This document shows, in pieces, positions 1-4,636 of a stretch of DNA of 6,821 nucleotides. Source of the stretch: Actinomycetota bacterium (GTDB taxonomy: Bacteria; Actinomycetota; Actinomycetes; S36-B12); assembly GCA_009700485.1 (NCBI GenBank), contig WLLZ01000093.1, positions 1 to 6,821 on the forward strand, given 5' to 3'. Position 1 is the stretch's first letter. Each line of letters begins with the position of its first letter. The position numbers and the translations under genes are program-made. The notes beneath the pieces are model-generated. The model was not told the DNA's origin and did no database searches. It saw nothing but the letters and a program-made list of their open reading frames with translations.

Positions 1-57
1 CATGCCGCGCTCGAGGGCCCTGCGGGCCTCCTCATCAAATGCAATCATTTTTGCCAT
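1..57 (-). CDS. groEL: 60 kDa chaperonin GroEL, N-terminal fragment (runs off the left edge)
   Basis: Only the first 19 codons are inside the window, reading MAKMIAFDEEARRALERGM. This is the conserved N-terminus of actinobacterial GroEL/Hsp60, the ATP-driven cytosolic folding chaperonin. The ATG is set by GGAGGAA (minus strand of 66-72), 8 nt upstream. No groES precedes it: the next gene upstream is divergent, and the operators sit directly in front of groEL. It is therefore a stand-alone copy, as is common for the second groEL of Actinobacteria. Two CIRCE operators in the leader point to HrcA-controlled heat-shock regulation. Identity is secure despite the short length; which paralogue it is (GroEL1 or GroEL2 type) cannot be told, because the C-terminus is outside the window. 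Confidence 0.93.
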   Translation of the reverse strand, partial: MAKMIAFDEEARRALERGM

Positions 58-65
58 GGGGCCAG

Positions 66-72
66 TTCCTCC
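66..72 (-). promoter_or_regulatory. groEL ribosome binding site
   Basis: GGAGGAA on the minus strand, 8 nt from the groEL ATG. It is a near-perfect Shine-Dalgarno and fixes the start codon. Confidence 0.85.
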
Positions 73-87
73 GGGAACGTCCGTAAG

Positions 88-114
88 TTGTCACTCTCGG
101 GTGTCGAGTGCTAA
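88..114 (-). promoter_or_regulatory. CIRCE operator 1 (HrcA binding site), proximal to groEL
   Basis: On the plus strand this reads TTGTCACTC, 9 nt, GAGTGCTAA. The CIRCE consensus is TTAGCACTC-N9-GAGTGCTAA. The right arm (106-114) is perfect; the left arm (88-96) has two mismatches, at its third and fourth bases. It lies 30 bp upstream of the groEL ATG, over the predicted transcription start, where bound HrcA would block initiation. Confidence 0.88.
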
Positions 115-119
115 CGCAA

Positions 120-148
120 AAGTTAGCACTCTCACCCCTAGAGTGCAA
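120..148 (-). promoter_or_regulatory. Putative groEL promoter
   Basis: On the minus strand TTGCAC (148-143) is followed by a 17-nt spacer and TAACTT (125-120), a housekeeping-sigma-like -35/-10 pair. The -10 is weak (3 of 6 bases match TATAAT). Its placement supports it: CIRCE 2 covers the -35 and spacer, and CIRCE 1 covers the expected start near 113. This is inferred from sequence only. Confidence 0.45.
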
Positions 149-149
149 A
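123..149 (-). promoter_or_regulatory. CIRCE operator 2 (HrcA binding site), distal to groEL
   Basis: TTAGCACTC (123-131), 9 nt, GAGTGCAAA (141-149). The left arm is perfect and the right arm has a single mismatch to GAGTGCTAA. Its centre is 35 bp from the centre of CIRCE 1. The last bases of the right arm also supply the putative groEL -35 hexamer. Confidence 0.9.
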
Positions 150-188
150 TGCGAGGTCAAGGCCTCCGCCAGGTGGCAGGATCTGGGG

Positions 189-488
189 GTGGCCGCCCGC
201 AGTTATCGCCCCCCACGCGAGTGGCTGGTAGCCGATGGCAAGTGGCCAATCGGGCCCTTCACCCCGGGGGCACCGCCCTATGTAATGGTGACCGCCGCCA
301 TCGTGGCCAATTACCTGGCCGCGGCAGGTGGTCAGAGCCTGCGTTCGGTAGCTCGCTCAGCCGGTATTGACGCCACCAGCCTTGGTCGCACACTGGCCGG
401 CGAAACCGTGCCCGATGTTCACACCGTGGCGGTGCTGGAGGACGCCCTCCAATGTGAGCTTTGGCCGGGCTGGGCTACCCGGGGTTAA
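189..488 (+). CDS. Small XRE-like helix-turn-helix DNA-binding protein, divergent from groEL
   Basis: A 99-residue protein if the GTG at 189 is the start. The C-terminal half holds a clear HTH of the XRE/lambda-repressor type: SLRSVARSAGIDATSLGRTL at residues 50-69, followed by AGETVPDVHTVAVLEDAL, the usual helix after the recognition helix in which a constant 'P-D-x-x-T-V' precedes a Leu-rich helix. The N-terminal part (REWLVADGKWPIGPF, residues 10-24) is rich in Trp, Pro and Gly and probably forms a separate small segment. The start is uncertain. The in-frame ATG at 108 lies inside CIRCE 1, which makes it unlikely; the ATG at 282 would drop the N-terminal segment; none has a strong Shine-Dalgarno. 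It is probably a cytosolic transcription regulator. Its target is unknown, and nothing beyond the shared intergenic region ties it to groEL. Confidence 0.72.
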   Translation: MAARSYRPPREWLVADGKWPIGPFTPGAPPYVMVTAAIVANYLAAAGGQSLRSVARSAGIDATSLGRTLAGETVPDVHTVAVLEDALQCELWPGWATRG

Positions 489-541
489 CCGCCGGTCGTG
501 TCAATTTTTGGTCGCCTTACCGGGCCTCTGAGCTTGGGCCG

Positions 542-1366
542 CTACGACTTAAAAGTCACCGTCAGTGGGGCGTGATCACTCCACCGCTCTGCATAAGTGG
601 GTGCCTTGCCGACCAAGGCGGTGGTAGCACGCGCGGCTAAGCCCGGGGTCGCGATCACATAGTCGATGCGCCAGCCCCCGTCAGTATCGAAGCCGCGCCC
701 CCGCCATGACCACCAGGTGTAGGGGCCGGGGCCGTCACCTCCAAGAGTGCGACCAAGGTCCACCCACTGTTTTGCAAACCATCGGTCTAGGTATTCGCGC
801 TCTTCAACTAAGAACCCCGCGTTACCTCGATTCCCGCGCCAATTCTTGATATCGACTTCATGGTGGGCAATATTGAAATCACCACAAACGACAACCTCGC
901 CACCACTTCGGGTAGCCCGTGCCCGCAAAGCCTTAAGGCGGGTATCCATGGCCTCCAAGAACGCATACTTATCAACTTGCTTCGGGGTTTCAGCTTCACC
1001 GGTGTGCACATAAACCGAAACCACAGTTAGCGGGCCTTGTTTGGTATCGAGGTCGACTTCAACCCAGCGGCCAGAGTTACCGAGCACCGGATCCTTCATC
1101 ACCTCGCGCACCTCGGCGGGCTGCTTGCGGGTCAAGATCGCAACTCCAGCTCGACCAAGTTGCGGCGCCGGTGCGTGCGCGACATTCCATCCTTGCAATG
1201 GTGAGTCGGCGAGGGTGGCATGCAGTTGCTCGTGGGTCGCCCGCACTTCTTGCAGGCAAATCACATCCGGTTTCGCATCAGCCAGCCACGCTAGGCCACC
1301 GCGTCGATGCGCTGCGCGGATGCCATTTACGTTAACCGTGAGAACACTTAGCATCGCTGCACTCAC
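542..1366 (-). CDS. xth: Exodeoxyribonuclease III (AP endonuclease, ExoIII family)
   Basis: A 274-residue Mg-dependent endonuclease/exonuclease/phosphatase-fold enzyme, close to the 268 residues of E. coli ExoIII. The family cleaves DNA at abasic sites and trims 3' ends in base-excision repair. Visible catalytic residues, in order, are: N12 (VNVNGIR, equivalent to E. coli N7), E40 in the metal-binding LQE motif, Y119 (VSVYV), D163 and N165 in GDFN, D235 in WRIDYV, and D264-H265 in SDHAPLT. The active site is therefore complete. The GTG start overlaps the upstream stop as GTGA, giving translational coupling; an alternative ATG four codons in (1354) would give the more typical MLSVLTVNVNG start. 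It is the last gene of the five-gene minus-strand run and faces the HTH gene tail to tail. Confidence 0.95.
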   Translation of the reverse strand: MSAAMLSVLTVNVNGIRAAHRRGGLAWLADAKPDVICLQEVRATHEQLHATLADSPLQGWNVAHAPAPQLGRAGVAILTRKQPAEVREVMKDPVLGNSGRWVEVDLDTKQGPLTVVSVYVHTGEAETPKQVDKYAFLEAMDTRLKALRARATRSGGEVVVCGDFNIAHHEVDIKNWRGNRGNAGFLVEEREYLDRWFAKQWVDLGRTLGGDGPGPYTWWSWRGRGFDTDGGWRIDYVIATPGLAARATTALVGKAPTYAERWSDHAPLTVTFKS

Positions 1367-1632
1367 GCGATCCGAAGGGTGACGACTTGGCCGGTAACAG
1401 CTGTCACCGCCGCGAGCAGCGCATCACGATGGCGCACGTCCGTATTTATGGGATATGTCTGGTCTTGATCAAAGCGTTGGGGGTCAGAGAAGTCGATCGT
1501 CAGCACGTCATCCTCGATTGAGACCAAACGAGCATCGAAATAGAGCAGCCATGCCACCCGACTTTGAGATTCCAAGTTGAACAGGACGTCATTCCAACGC
1601 GCTTTTAGGGCAGAAAGTTCAGCTGCAGACAT
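1363..1632 (-). CDS. Small protein resembling the C-terminal module of actinobacterial DnaX (tau)
   Basis: 89 residues, ATG start, 7 bp after the phosphopantetheinyl transferase stop and overlapping xth by 4 bp. Residues 9-30 (LKARWNDVL then SRVAWLL), followed by a beta-type run DARLVSIEDDVLTIDF (33-48) and a C-terminal HRDALLAAVTAVTGQ helix with a final strand, follow the pattern of a conserved module near the C-terminus of actinobacterial DnaX gamma/tau. That module has W-x-x-(I/V)-L, then R-x-x-W-x-L-L, an alternating hydrophobic strand and a closing helix. Here it stands alone, with no AAA+ clamp-loader ATPase. The assignment is from pattern memory, so the fold is moderately likely but the function is not known. 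Coupling to ExoIII suggests a DNA-linked role. Confidence 0.8.
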   Translation of the reverse strand: MSAAELSALKARWNDVLFNLESQSRVAWLLYFDARLVSIEDDVLTIDFSDPQRFDQDQTYPINTDVRHRDALLAAVTAVTGQVVTLRIA

Positions 1633-1639
1633 AGCTCTA

Positions 1640-2380
1640 CTATGCCGCGTCGATGTCAGGGGCTACGTAACAGATGCCGAGCACCGTATCTAATGGGTGC
1701 AAGACCAGCACCGGCAGCAACAGACCTGCGTCACTTGCCGAAGTAACCTCAACCAATAAACCCTCAGCCAGTGCGGTGACTGACCCAACCGGCCACCTTG
1801 CTACCGCGCCCCCAAGGCCTACCCCGAGGGCTTTTGTTGCTGCTTCCTTGGCGACCAATAGGTCAAGTACCGAGGCGACTTCGGCCGTGACAAAATCAGT
1901 TTCCATAGGAGTAAGCGCGCGCGCCACCACCTGCGTTCGGCGATCGGCGTACTCGATGTCAATGCCGATTAGCGAGCCCGGCTCAGCGGCTGCGGCAACT
2001 ACGACTCCGGAGTTATGCGAAAGCGAAATTACCGGCGAGCCACCGACACCGGACAGCGCAACACAACGGGCAAATGGCGCCCCTTCGGCCCCAAGATGGA
2101 TCTCGACATCGCTCGGCTCAAGAAGCTGGCCTCGCTCCTCAGCCCACGCGCGCACCACATCCTTAAGGGCTAACCGGCCAAGTAGCCACTCATGTTGGCG
2201 GCTTGAACCAGGCGCTAGTGACTGCCAAACCTCGTTCTCGGCGGCGGTCAAGGCTGCGCCACGCGTCGAACTAATTGTGATGCTGCTCTCTGGTGCAATT
2301 TCTTCAATATCTATTCGTCGAATTAAAACTTCAGCGGGCCCAATCGCCCAATCCTGGCTAACAAACCGCCCTAATTGCAC
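1640..2380 (-). CDS. 4'-phosphopantetheinyl transferase superfamily protein
   Basis: The family transfers 4'-phosphopantetheine from CoA to a serine of acyl- or peptidyl-carrier proteins, turning apo forms into holo forms in the cytosol. Numbered from the GTG at 2380 (246 residues), the signatures are: HEWLLGRLALKD near residues 63-74, with the CoA-contacting Arg/Lys; ISLSHNSG at 118-125; GIDIEYADRR at 139-148, with metal ligands D141 and E143; and LVAKEAATKALG at 175-186, the (W/F/L)xxKExxxK box with K178, E179 and K183. The catalytic set is complete. The style (EWLLGR...KD) resembles PPTase domains attached to large actinobacterial polyketide synthases, but here it is free-standing, with no synthase or carrier protein in the window. 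A longer reading from a GTG at 2416 is open but would overlap the zinc-ribbon gene by 46 bp. The GTG at 2380 still overlaps it by 10 bp. Confidence 0.88.
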   Translation of the reverse strand: MQLGRFVSQDWAIGPAEVLIRRIDIEEIAPESSITISSTRGAALTAAENEVWQSLAPGSSRQHEWLLGRLALKDVVRAWAEERGQLLEPSDVEIHLGAEGAPFARCVALSGVGGSPVISLSHNSGVVVAAAAEPGSLIGIDIEYADRRTQVVARALTPMETDFVTAEVASVLDLLVAKEAATKALGVGLGGAVARWPVGSVTALAEGLLVEVTSASDAGLLLPVLVLHPLDTVLGICYVAPDIDAA

Positions 2381-2493
2381 TGGCCACCATCGCAGCAGGG
2401 CTGAATGTAATAGCACCTAGGGCACATGTCTTTACCGCCGCGACGCTCCAGACCTACGGTCTCGCAGGCCGGGCAGGGGCCGGGGTCACCCAT
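2371..2493 (-). CDS. 40-residue cysteine-rich zinc-ribbon microprotein
   Basis: A very short ORF from an ATG at 2493. It has seven cysteines in 40 residues: C7-x2-C10 (CPAC), C24-x2-C27 (CPRC), then C33-C34 and C39. Two CxxC knuckles 13 residues apart are the standard treble or zinc-ribbon layout; the QPCCDGG tail adds a possible third pair. A run of basic residues (LERRGGKDM, 15-23) lies between the knuckles. AAAAGG lies close in front of the start. The gene sits 6 bp after the stop of the ribbon-helix-helix gene and in the same frame, and its 3' end overlaps the start of the PPTase gene. The spacing and composition argue for a real gene; function is unknown. Zinc binding is inferred from cysteine spacing only. 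Confidence 0.75.
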   Translation of the reverse strand: MGDPGPCPACETVGLERRGGKDMCPRCYYIQPCCDGGQCN

Positions 2494-2499
2494 CACCTT

Positions 2500-2664
2500 T
2501 TAAGTATGGCGCGCTGCATTGACGACTTCTTGCCCCCGCGCCGTTGCCGCGCCCACTACGAATGCGGTAACAGCCAGCCGCTGTTCCTGCGCTGCCCATC
2601 TGATTAAGGCCAGTTCAGCTGGTGTCAGCCGCAAATTCAGCCGAGCTGTTCGAATGTTCGTCAT
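2500..2664 (-). CDS. DUF1778-like ribbon-helix-helix protein (antitoxin-like), no partner toxin
   Basis: 54 residues from an ATG at 2664, with AGGGG 5 nt upstream. Residues 5-14 (RTARLNLRLT) form an alternating strand of the kind that pairs to make the DNA-binding ribbon. PAELALIRWAAQEQRLAVTAFVVGAA (15-40) then matches the two helices of the DUF1778/TacA antitoxin fold, in which 'P-x-x-x-x-L-I-x-x-A-A' is followed by '(S/A)(V/L)TxFV'. DUF1778 antitoxins usually carry a C-terminal tail that neutralises a GNAT acetyltransferase toxin; here the tail is only about 14 residues, and no acetyltransferase is next to it. It may instead act only as a DNA-binding regulator of its operon. It heads the minus-strand run, and an inverted repeat lies 16 bp upstream. 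Family assignment is from pattern, not a search. Confidence 0.78.
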   Translation of the reverse strand: MTNIRTARLNLRLTPAELALIRWAAQEQRLAVTAFVVGAATARGQEVVNAARHT

Positions 2665-2679
2665 AAGCACCCCTAGTTT

Positions 2680-2697
2680 CTCGAAATCTGTCTCGAG
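2680..2697. promoter_or_regulatory. Inverted repeat CTCGA-N8-TCGAG, candidate operator
   Basis: Two 5-bp inverted arms (2680-2684 and 2693-2697) separated by 8 bp. The same stretch also contains TCTCGA as a direct repeat 12 bp apart. It lies 16 bp upstream of the ribbon-helix-helix ATG, a natural place for autoregulation by such a protein. The arms are short, so chance cannot be excluded. Confidence 0.3.
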
Positions 2698-2728
2698 TTG
2701 AGCAAAGCGCAGGGGTCCGACAGTTACA

Positions 2729-2758
2729 CCGGTGTTATTTGAAAAAAGTAACCACCGG
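2729..2758. repeat. Imperfect inverted repeat in the divergent control region
   Basis: CCGGTGTTA (2729-2737) is complementary to TAA-C-CACCGG (2749-2758), apart from one bulged C. The loop of about 11 bases is A-rich on the plus strand. It overlaps a perfect 10-bp palindrome, ACACCGGTGT (2726-2735). It sits midway between the two divergent transcription units (ATGs at 2664 and 2866), so it may be a protein-binding site serving one or both. No T-tract follows it, so it is not a convincing terminator. Confidence 0.35.
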
Positions 2759-2865
2759 CGTTGAAGTCGTGGTGCGAACCCGCGCCTGTGGAATGAAGAT
2801 ATCGGCGAAGAGGACTAGCACCAATTGGGTAAGGTCTGGGCTACACAGGAAGAGGCCAGACCCCA

Positions 2866-4593
2866 ATGACGCCCCAAAAGCAGTTGCACCGCCCCACCAA
2901 CCCGGTGCTGGTCCTTGATTGGGGTGGGGTGTTGTCCACGCCGGTGCAGGACGCTTTCGACAGTTGGATGGCGGCGGCCGAGATCGATCCCAAATCCTTC
3001 ATGCGCGTCATGCGCGAGTTCCATAACACCGCCGATAGCCCGCTGCATCGCCGTGAGCGCGGTGAGATCAGCGTGAGTGAACTTGAGGAGGCCCTAGCCC
3101 CACAACTGTGCACCTTGGCCGGGCAGCCGGTTTCAGCCGATGGGCTGCTAGCAAAGATGTTTGAACACCTCAAGCCCAATCCCGCGATGCTGCAGGTTGT
3201 TGAACTTGCTCGTGAAAATGGTTGGAAGACCGCGGTGCTTTCCAACGCCTGGGACGGCGATCACTATGACCCAGATTTGATGGCGCAGTTCGACGCTGTG
3301 GTGCTTTCGGATTTGGTAGGTGTTCGCAAACCAGATTTGAATGCGTACGAAGCGGTAATCAAAGCTCTTGGCGTTGAAGCTGGTGACTGTATTTTTGTTG
3401 ACGACATGCGCCGTAATGTTCTGGCTGCAGAATCGGCCGGCATGCAGGCAATCCAATACGAGCCCGGCGTCGAGGCGCAACTCACCAAGTTGATCACCAA
3501 CGGAGCAACTTCTGAAGTGTCCGGAGTTGATCCACGCGGGCTCCACCTCGACCGGCTTACCGACTATTTGCGCACCGAGTTGGGCAGCGCCGTCGTGGCG
3601 CTGCGCCCCGAACTGCTACCCGGTGGTCGTTCGAACATCAGTTATCGCCTTGACGGCGGCAACCTGGGCCCGCTGGTACTGCGCCGTCCACCCCTTGGTC
3701 ACATTTTGCCCACCGCCCACGACATGGGTCGCGAGTTCAAGCTGCTTACCGGCCTGGCATCGGTTGGCTATCCGGTTCCGCAGCCGATCGCCTTATGCGA
3801 GGACGCAGGTGTTATCGGTGCGCCTTTTGTTCTAATGGAGTTTGTCGACGGCCTAATAATTGATGACGCCGCAATAGCCAGCAGCCTTGATGCCGTGTCG
3901 GCGCGAGAAGCCTCGCAGAACCTTGTGCGGTGCTTGGCTGATCTACATAACATCGATCCAGTCGATGCTGGGCTTGCTGACCTTGGCAAGCCAGCCGGGT
4001 ACTTGCAAAGGCAACTGCTCCGGTGGATCAAGCAGTGGGACTTAACCAAGAAGATCGATTACCCTGCTGCCGGGCAACTCATCACCTGGCTGCAGCAGGC
4101 GGTCACCACCTTGCCCGATCAGACTAAGACTTCAATTGTGCACGGTGACTACCGGCTCGATAACACGATCCTTGATCCAGAAACCATGAAGATCAAGGCC
4201 GTCTTGGACTGGGAGATGTCAACTCTTGGTGATCCGCTCCTTGATGTCGCGTTGACCCTGCTCTATATGACCGAAAGTAATGACAACCTCCGCAACTCCG
4301 TTCCAGTAGCACTGGGCGTTACGACTCCACCTGGTTACTACACTCGCGCTGAATTCCTATCTGCATATTGTGAAATCACTAACGTTGATACCAGCTACTT
4401 GAATTTCTGCCTCGCGTTATCTTGCTTCAAACTCGCTGCGATTCTCGAATCAATCAAGCACCGCAGTCAAGCTGGTGAGCAGCTGGGCCGTGCCGAGCAT
4501 TCGGCGGATTTATTCGGTGACTCGTGCAACAATTTGATGCTGATGGGTTTGGCTGTAACCGAGGGCGACGGGGTTTCCGGGCTCAACCGGTGA
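2866..4593 (+). CDS. HAD hydrolase-APH kinase fusion, ACAD10-like (without the dehydrogenase domain)
   Basis: 575 residues in two domains. The N-terminal HAD domain (about 13-210) shows motif I LVLDWGGVLS (nucleophile D18), motif II LSN (S126), motif III RKPD (K155) and motif IV FVDDMRRN (D179-D180). The usual second Asp of motif I is Gly (G20), as in the FDFGGVL subgroup that includes the HAD part of ACAD10. The C-terminal APH-fold kinase domain (about 225-565) shows SNISYRL (256-262) for the nucleotide loop, VLRRPP (271-276), E290 in the C helix, the catalytic loop VHGDYRLDN (H426, D428, N433) and LDWEMSTLGDPLLD (D448). This order matches vertebrate ACAD10, which continues into an acyl-CoA dehydrogenase that is absent here. 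ACAD10/ACAD11 and bacterial LvaA use this kinase fold in 4-hydroxyacyl-CoA breakdown, so an acyl-CoA or hydroxyacyl-CoA substrate is inferred. AGGAAGAGG precedes the ATG. A thioesterase gene follows 43 bp later. Confidence 0.9.
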   Translation: MTPQKQLHRPTNPVLVLDWGGVLSTPVQDAFDSWMAAAEIDPKSFMRVMREFHNTADSPLHRRERGEISVSELEEALAPQLCTLAGQPVSADGLLAKMFEHLKPNPAMLQVVELARENGWKTAVLSNAWDGDHYDPDLMAQFDAVVLSDLVGVRKPDLNAYEAVIKALGVEAGDCIFVDDMRRNVLAAESAGMQAIQYEPGVEAQLTKLITNGATSEVSGVDPRGLHLDRLTDYLRTELGSAVVALRPELLPGGRSNISYRLDGGNLGPLVLRRPPLGHILPTAHDMGREFKLLTGLASVGYPVPQPIALCEDAGVIGAPFVLMEFVDGLIIDDAAIASSLDAVSAREASQNLVRCLADLHNIDPVDAGLADLGKPAGYLQRQLLRWIKQWDLTKKIDYPAAGQLITWLQQAVTTLPDQTKTSIVHGDYRLDNTILDPETMKIKAVLDWEMSTLGDPLLDVALTLLYMTESNDNLRNSVPVALGVTTPPGYYTRAEFLSAYCEITNVDTSYLNFCLALSCFKLAAILESIKHRSQAGEQLGRAEHSADLFGDSCNNLMLMGLAVTEGDGVSGLNR

Positions 4594-4626
4594 TTAAGTA
4601 ATAACTTCGTGAATGGGCTTAGTTTC

Positions 4627-4631
4627 GGAGG
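4627..4631 (+). promoter_or_regulatory. tesB ribosome binding site that decides the start
   Basis: GGAGG, 5 nt before the ATG at 4637. The in-frame ATG at 4613 has no comparable site, so the shorter reading is preferred. Confidence 0.8.
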
Positions 4632-4636
4632 ATTTA

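Noticed and set aside
2..370. Plus-strand ORF of 122 codons
   Set aside because: It runs antisense through the groEL start and both CIRCE operators, overlaps the HTH gene in another frame, and its Arg/Gly/Ser-rich product has no recognisable pattern.
517..542. Possible terminator between the HTH gene and xth (GGGCC ... GGGCC)
   Set aside because: The complementary stem is only 4-5 bp, with a long loop and no T-tract on either side.
2416..2416. GTG at 2416 as the start of the phosphopantetheinyl transferase
   Set aside because: It would overlap the zinc-ribbon gene by 46 bp and adds residues without family character; the GTG at 2380 is preferred, though neither has a strong ribosome binding site.
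1674..2420. Plus-strand ORF of 248 codons
   Set aside because: It is the antisense shadow of the phosphopantetheinyl transferase, whose motifs are unambiguous; the Ser/Thr/Ala/Pro-rich product is typical of an antisense high-G+C frame.
2648..2660. GTTCGAATGTTCG, resembling a LexA/SOS box near a gene in the same operon as xth
   Set aside because: The two GTTC elements are direct repeats, not the inverted GAAC-N4-GTTC arrangement that LexA needs, and the site is inside the RHH coding sequence.
2519..2701. Plus-strand ORF of 60 codons
   Set aside because: It lies opposite the ribbon-helix-helix gene, which has a good ribosome binding site and a family-like pattern; this ORF has neither.
2841..3245. 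Minus-strand ORF of 134 codons opposite the HAD domain
   Set aside because: The plus strand there encodes complete HAD motifs, so this is an antisense shadow.
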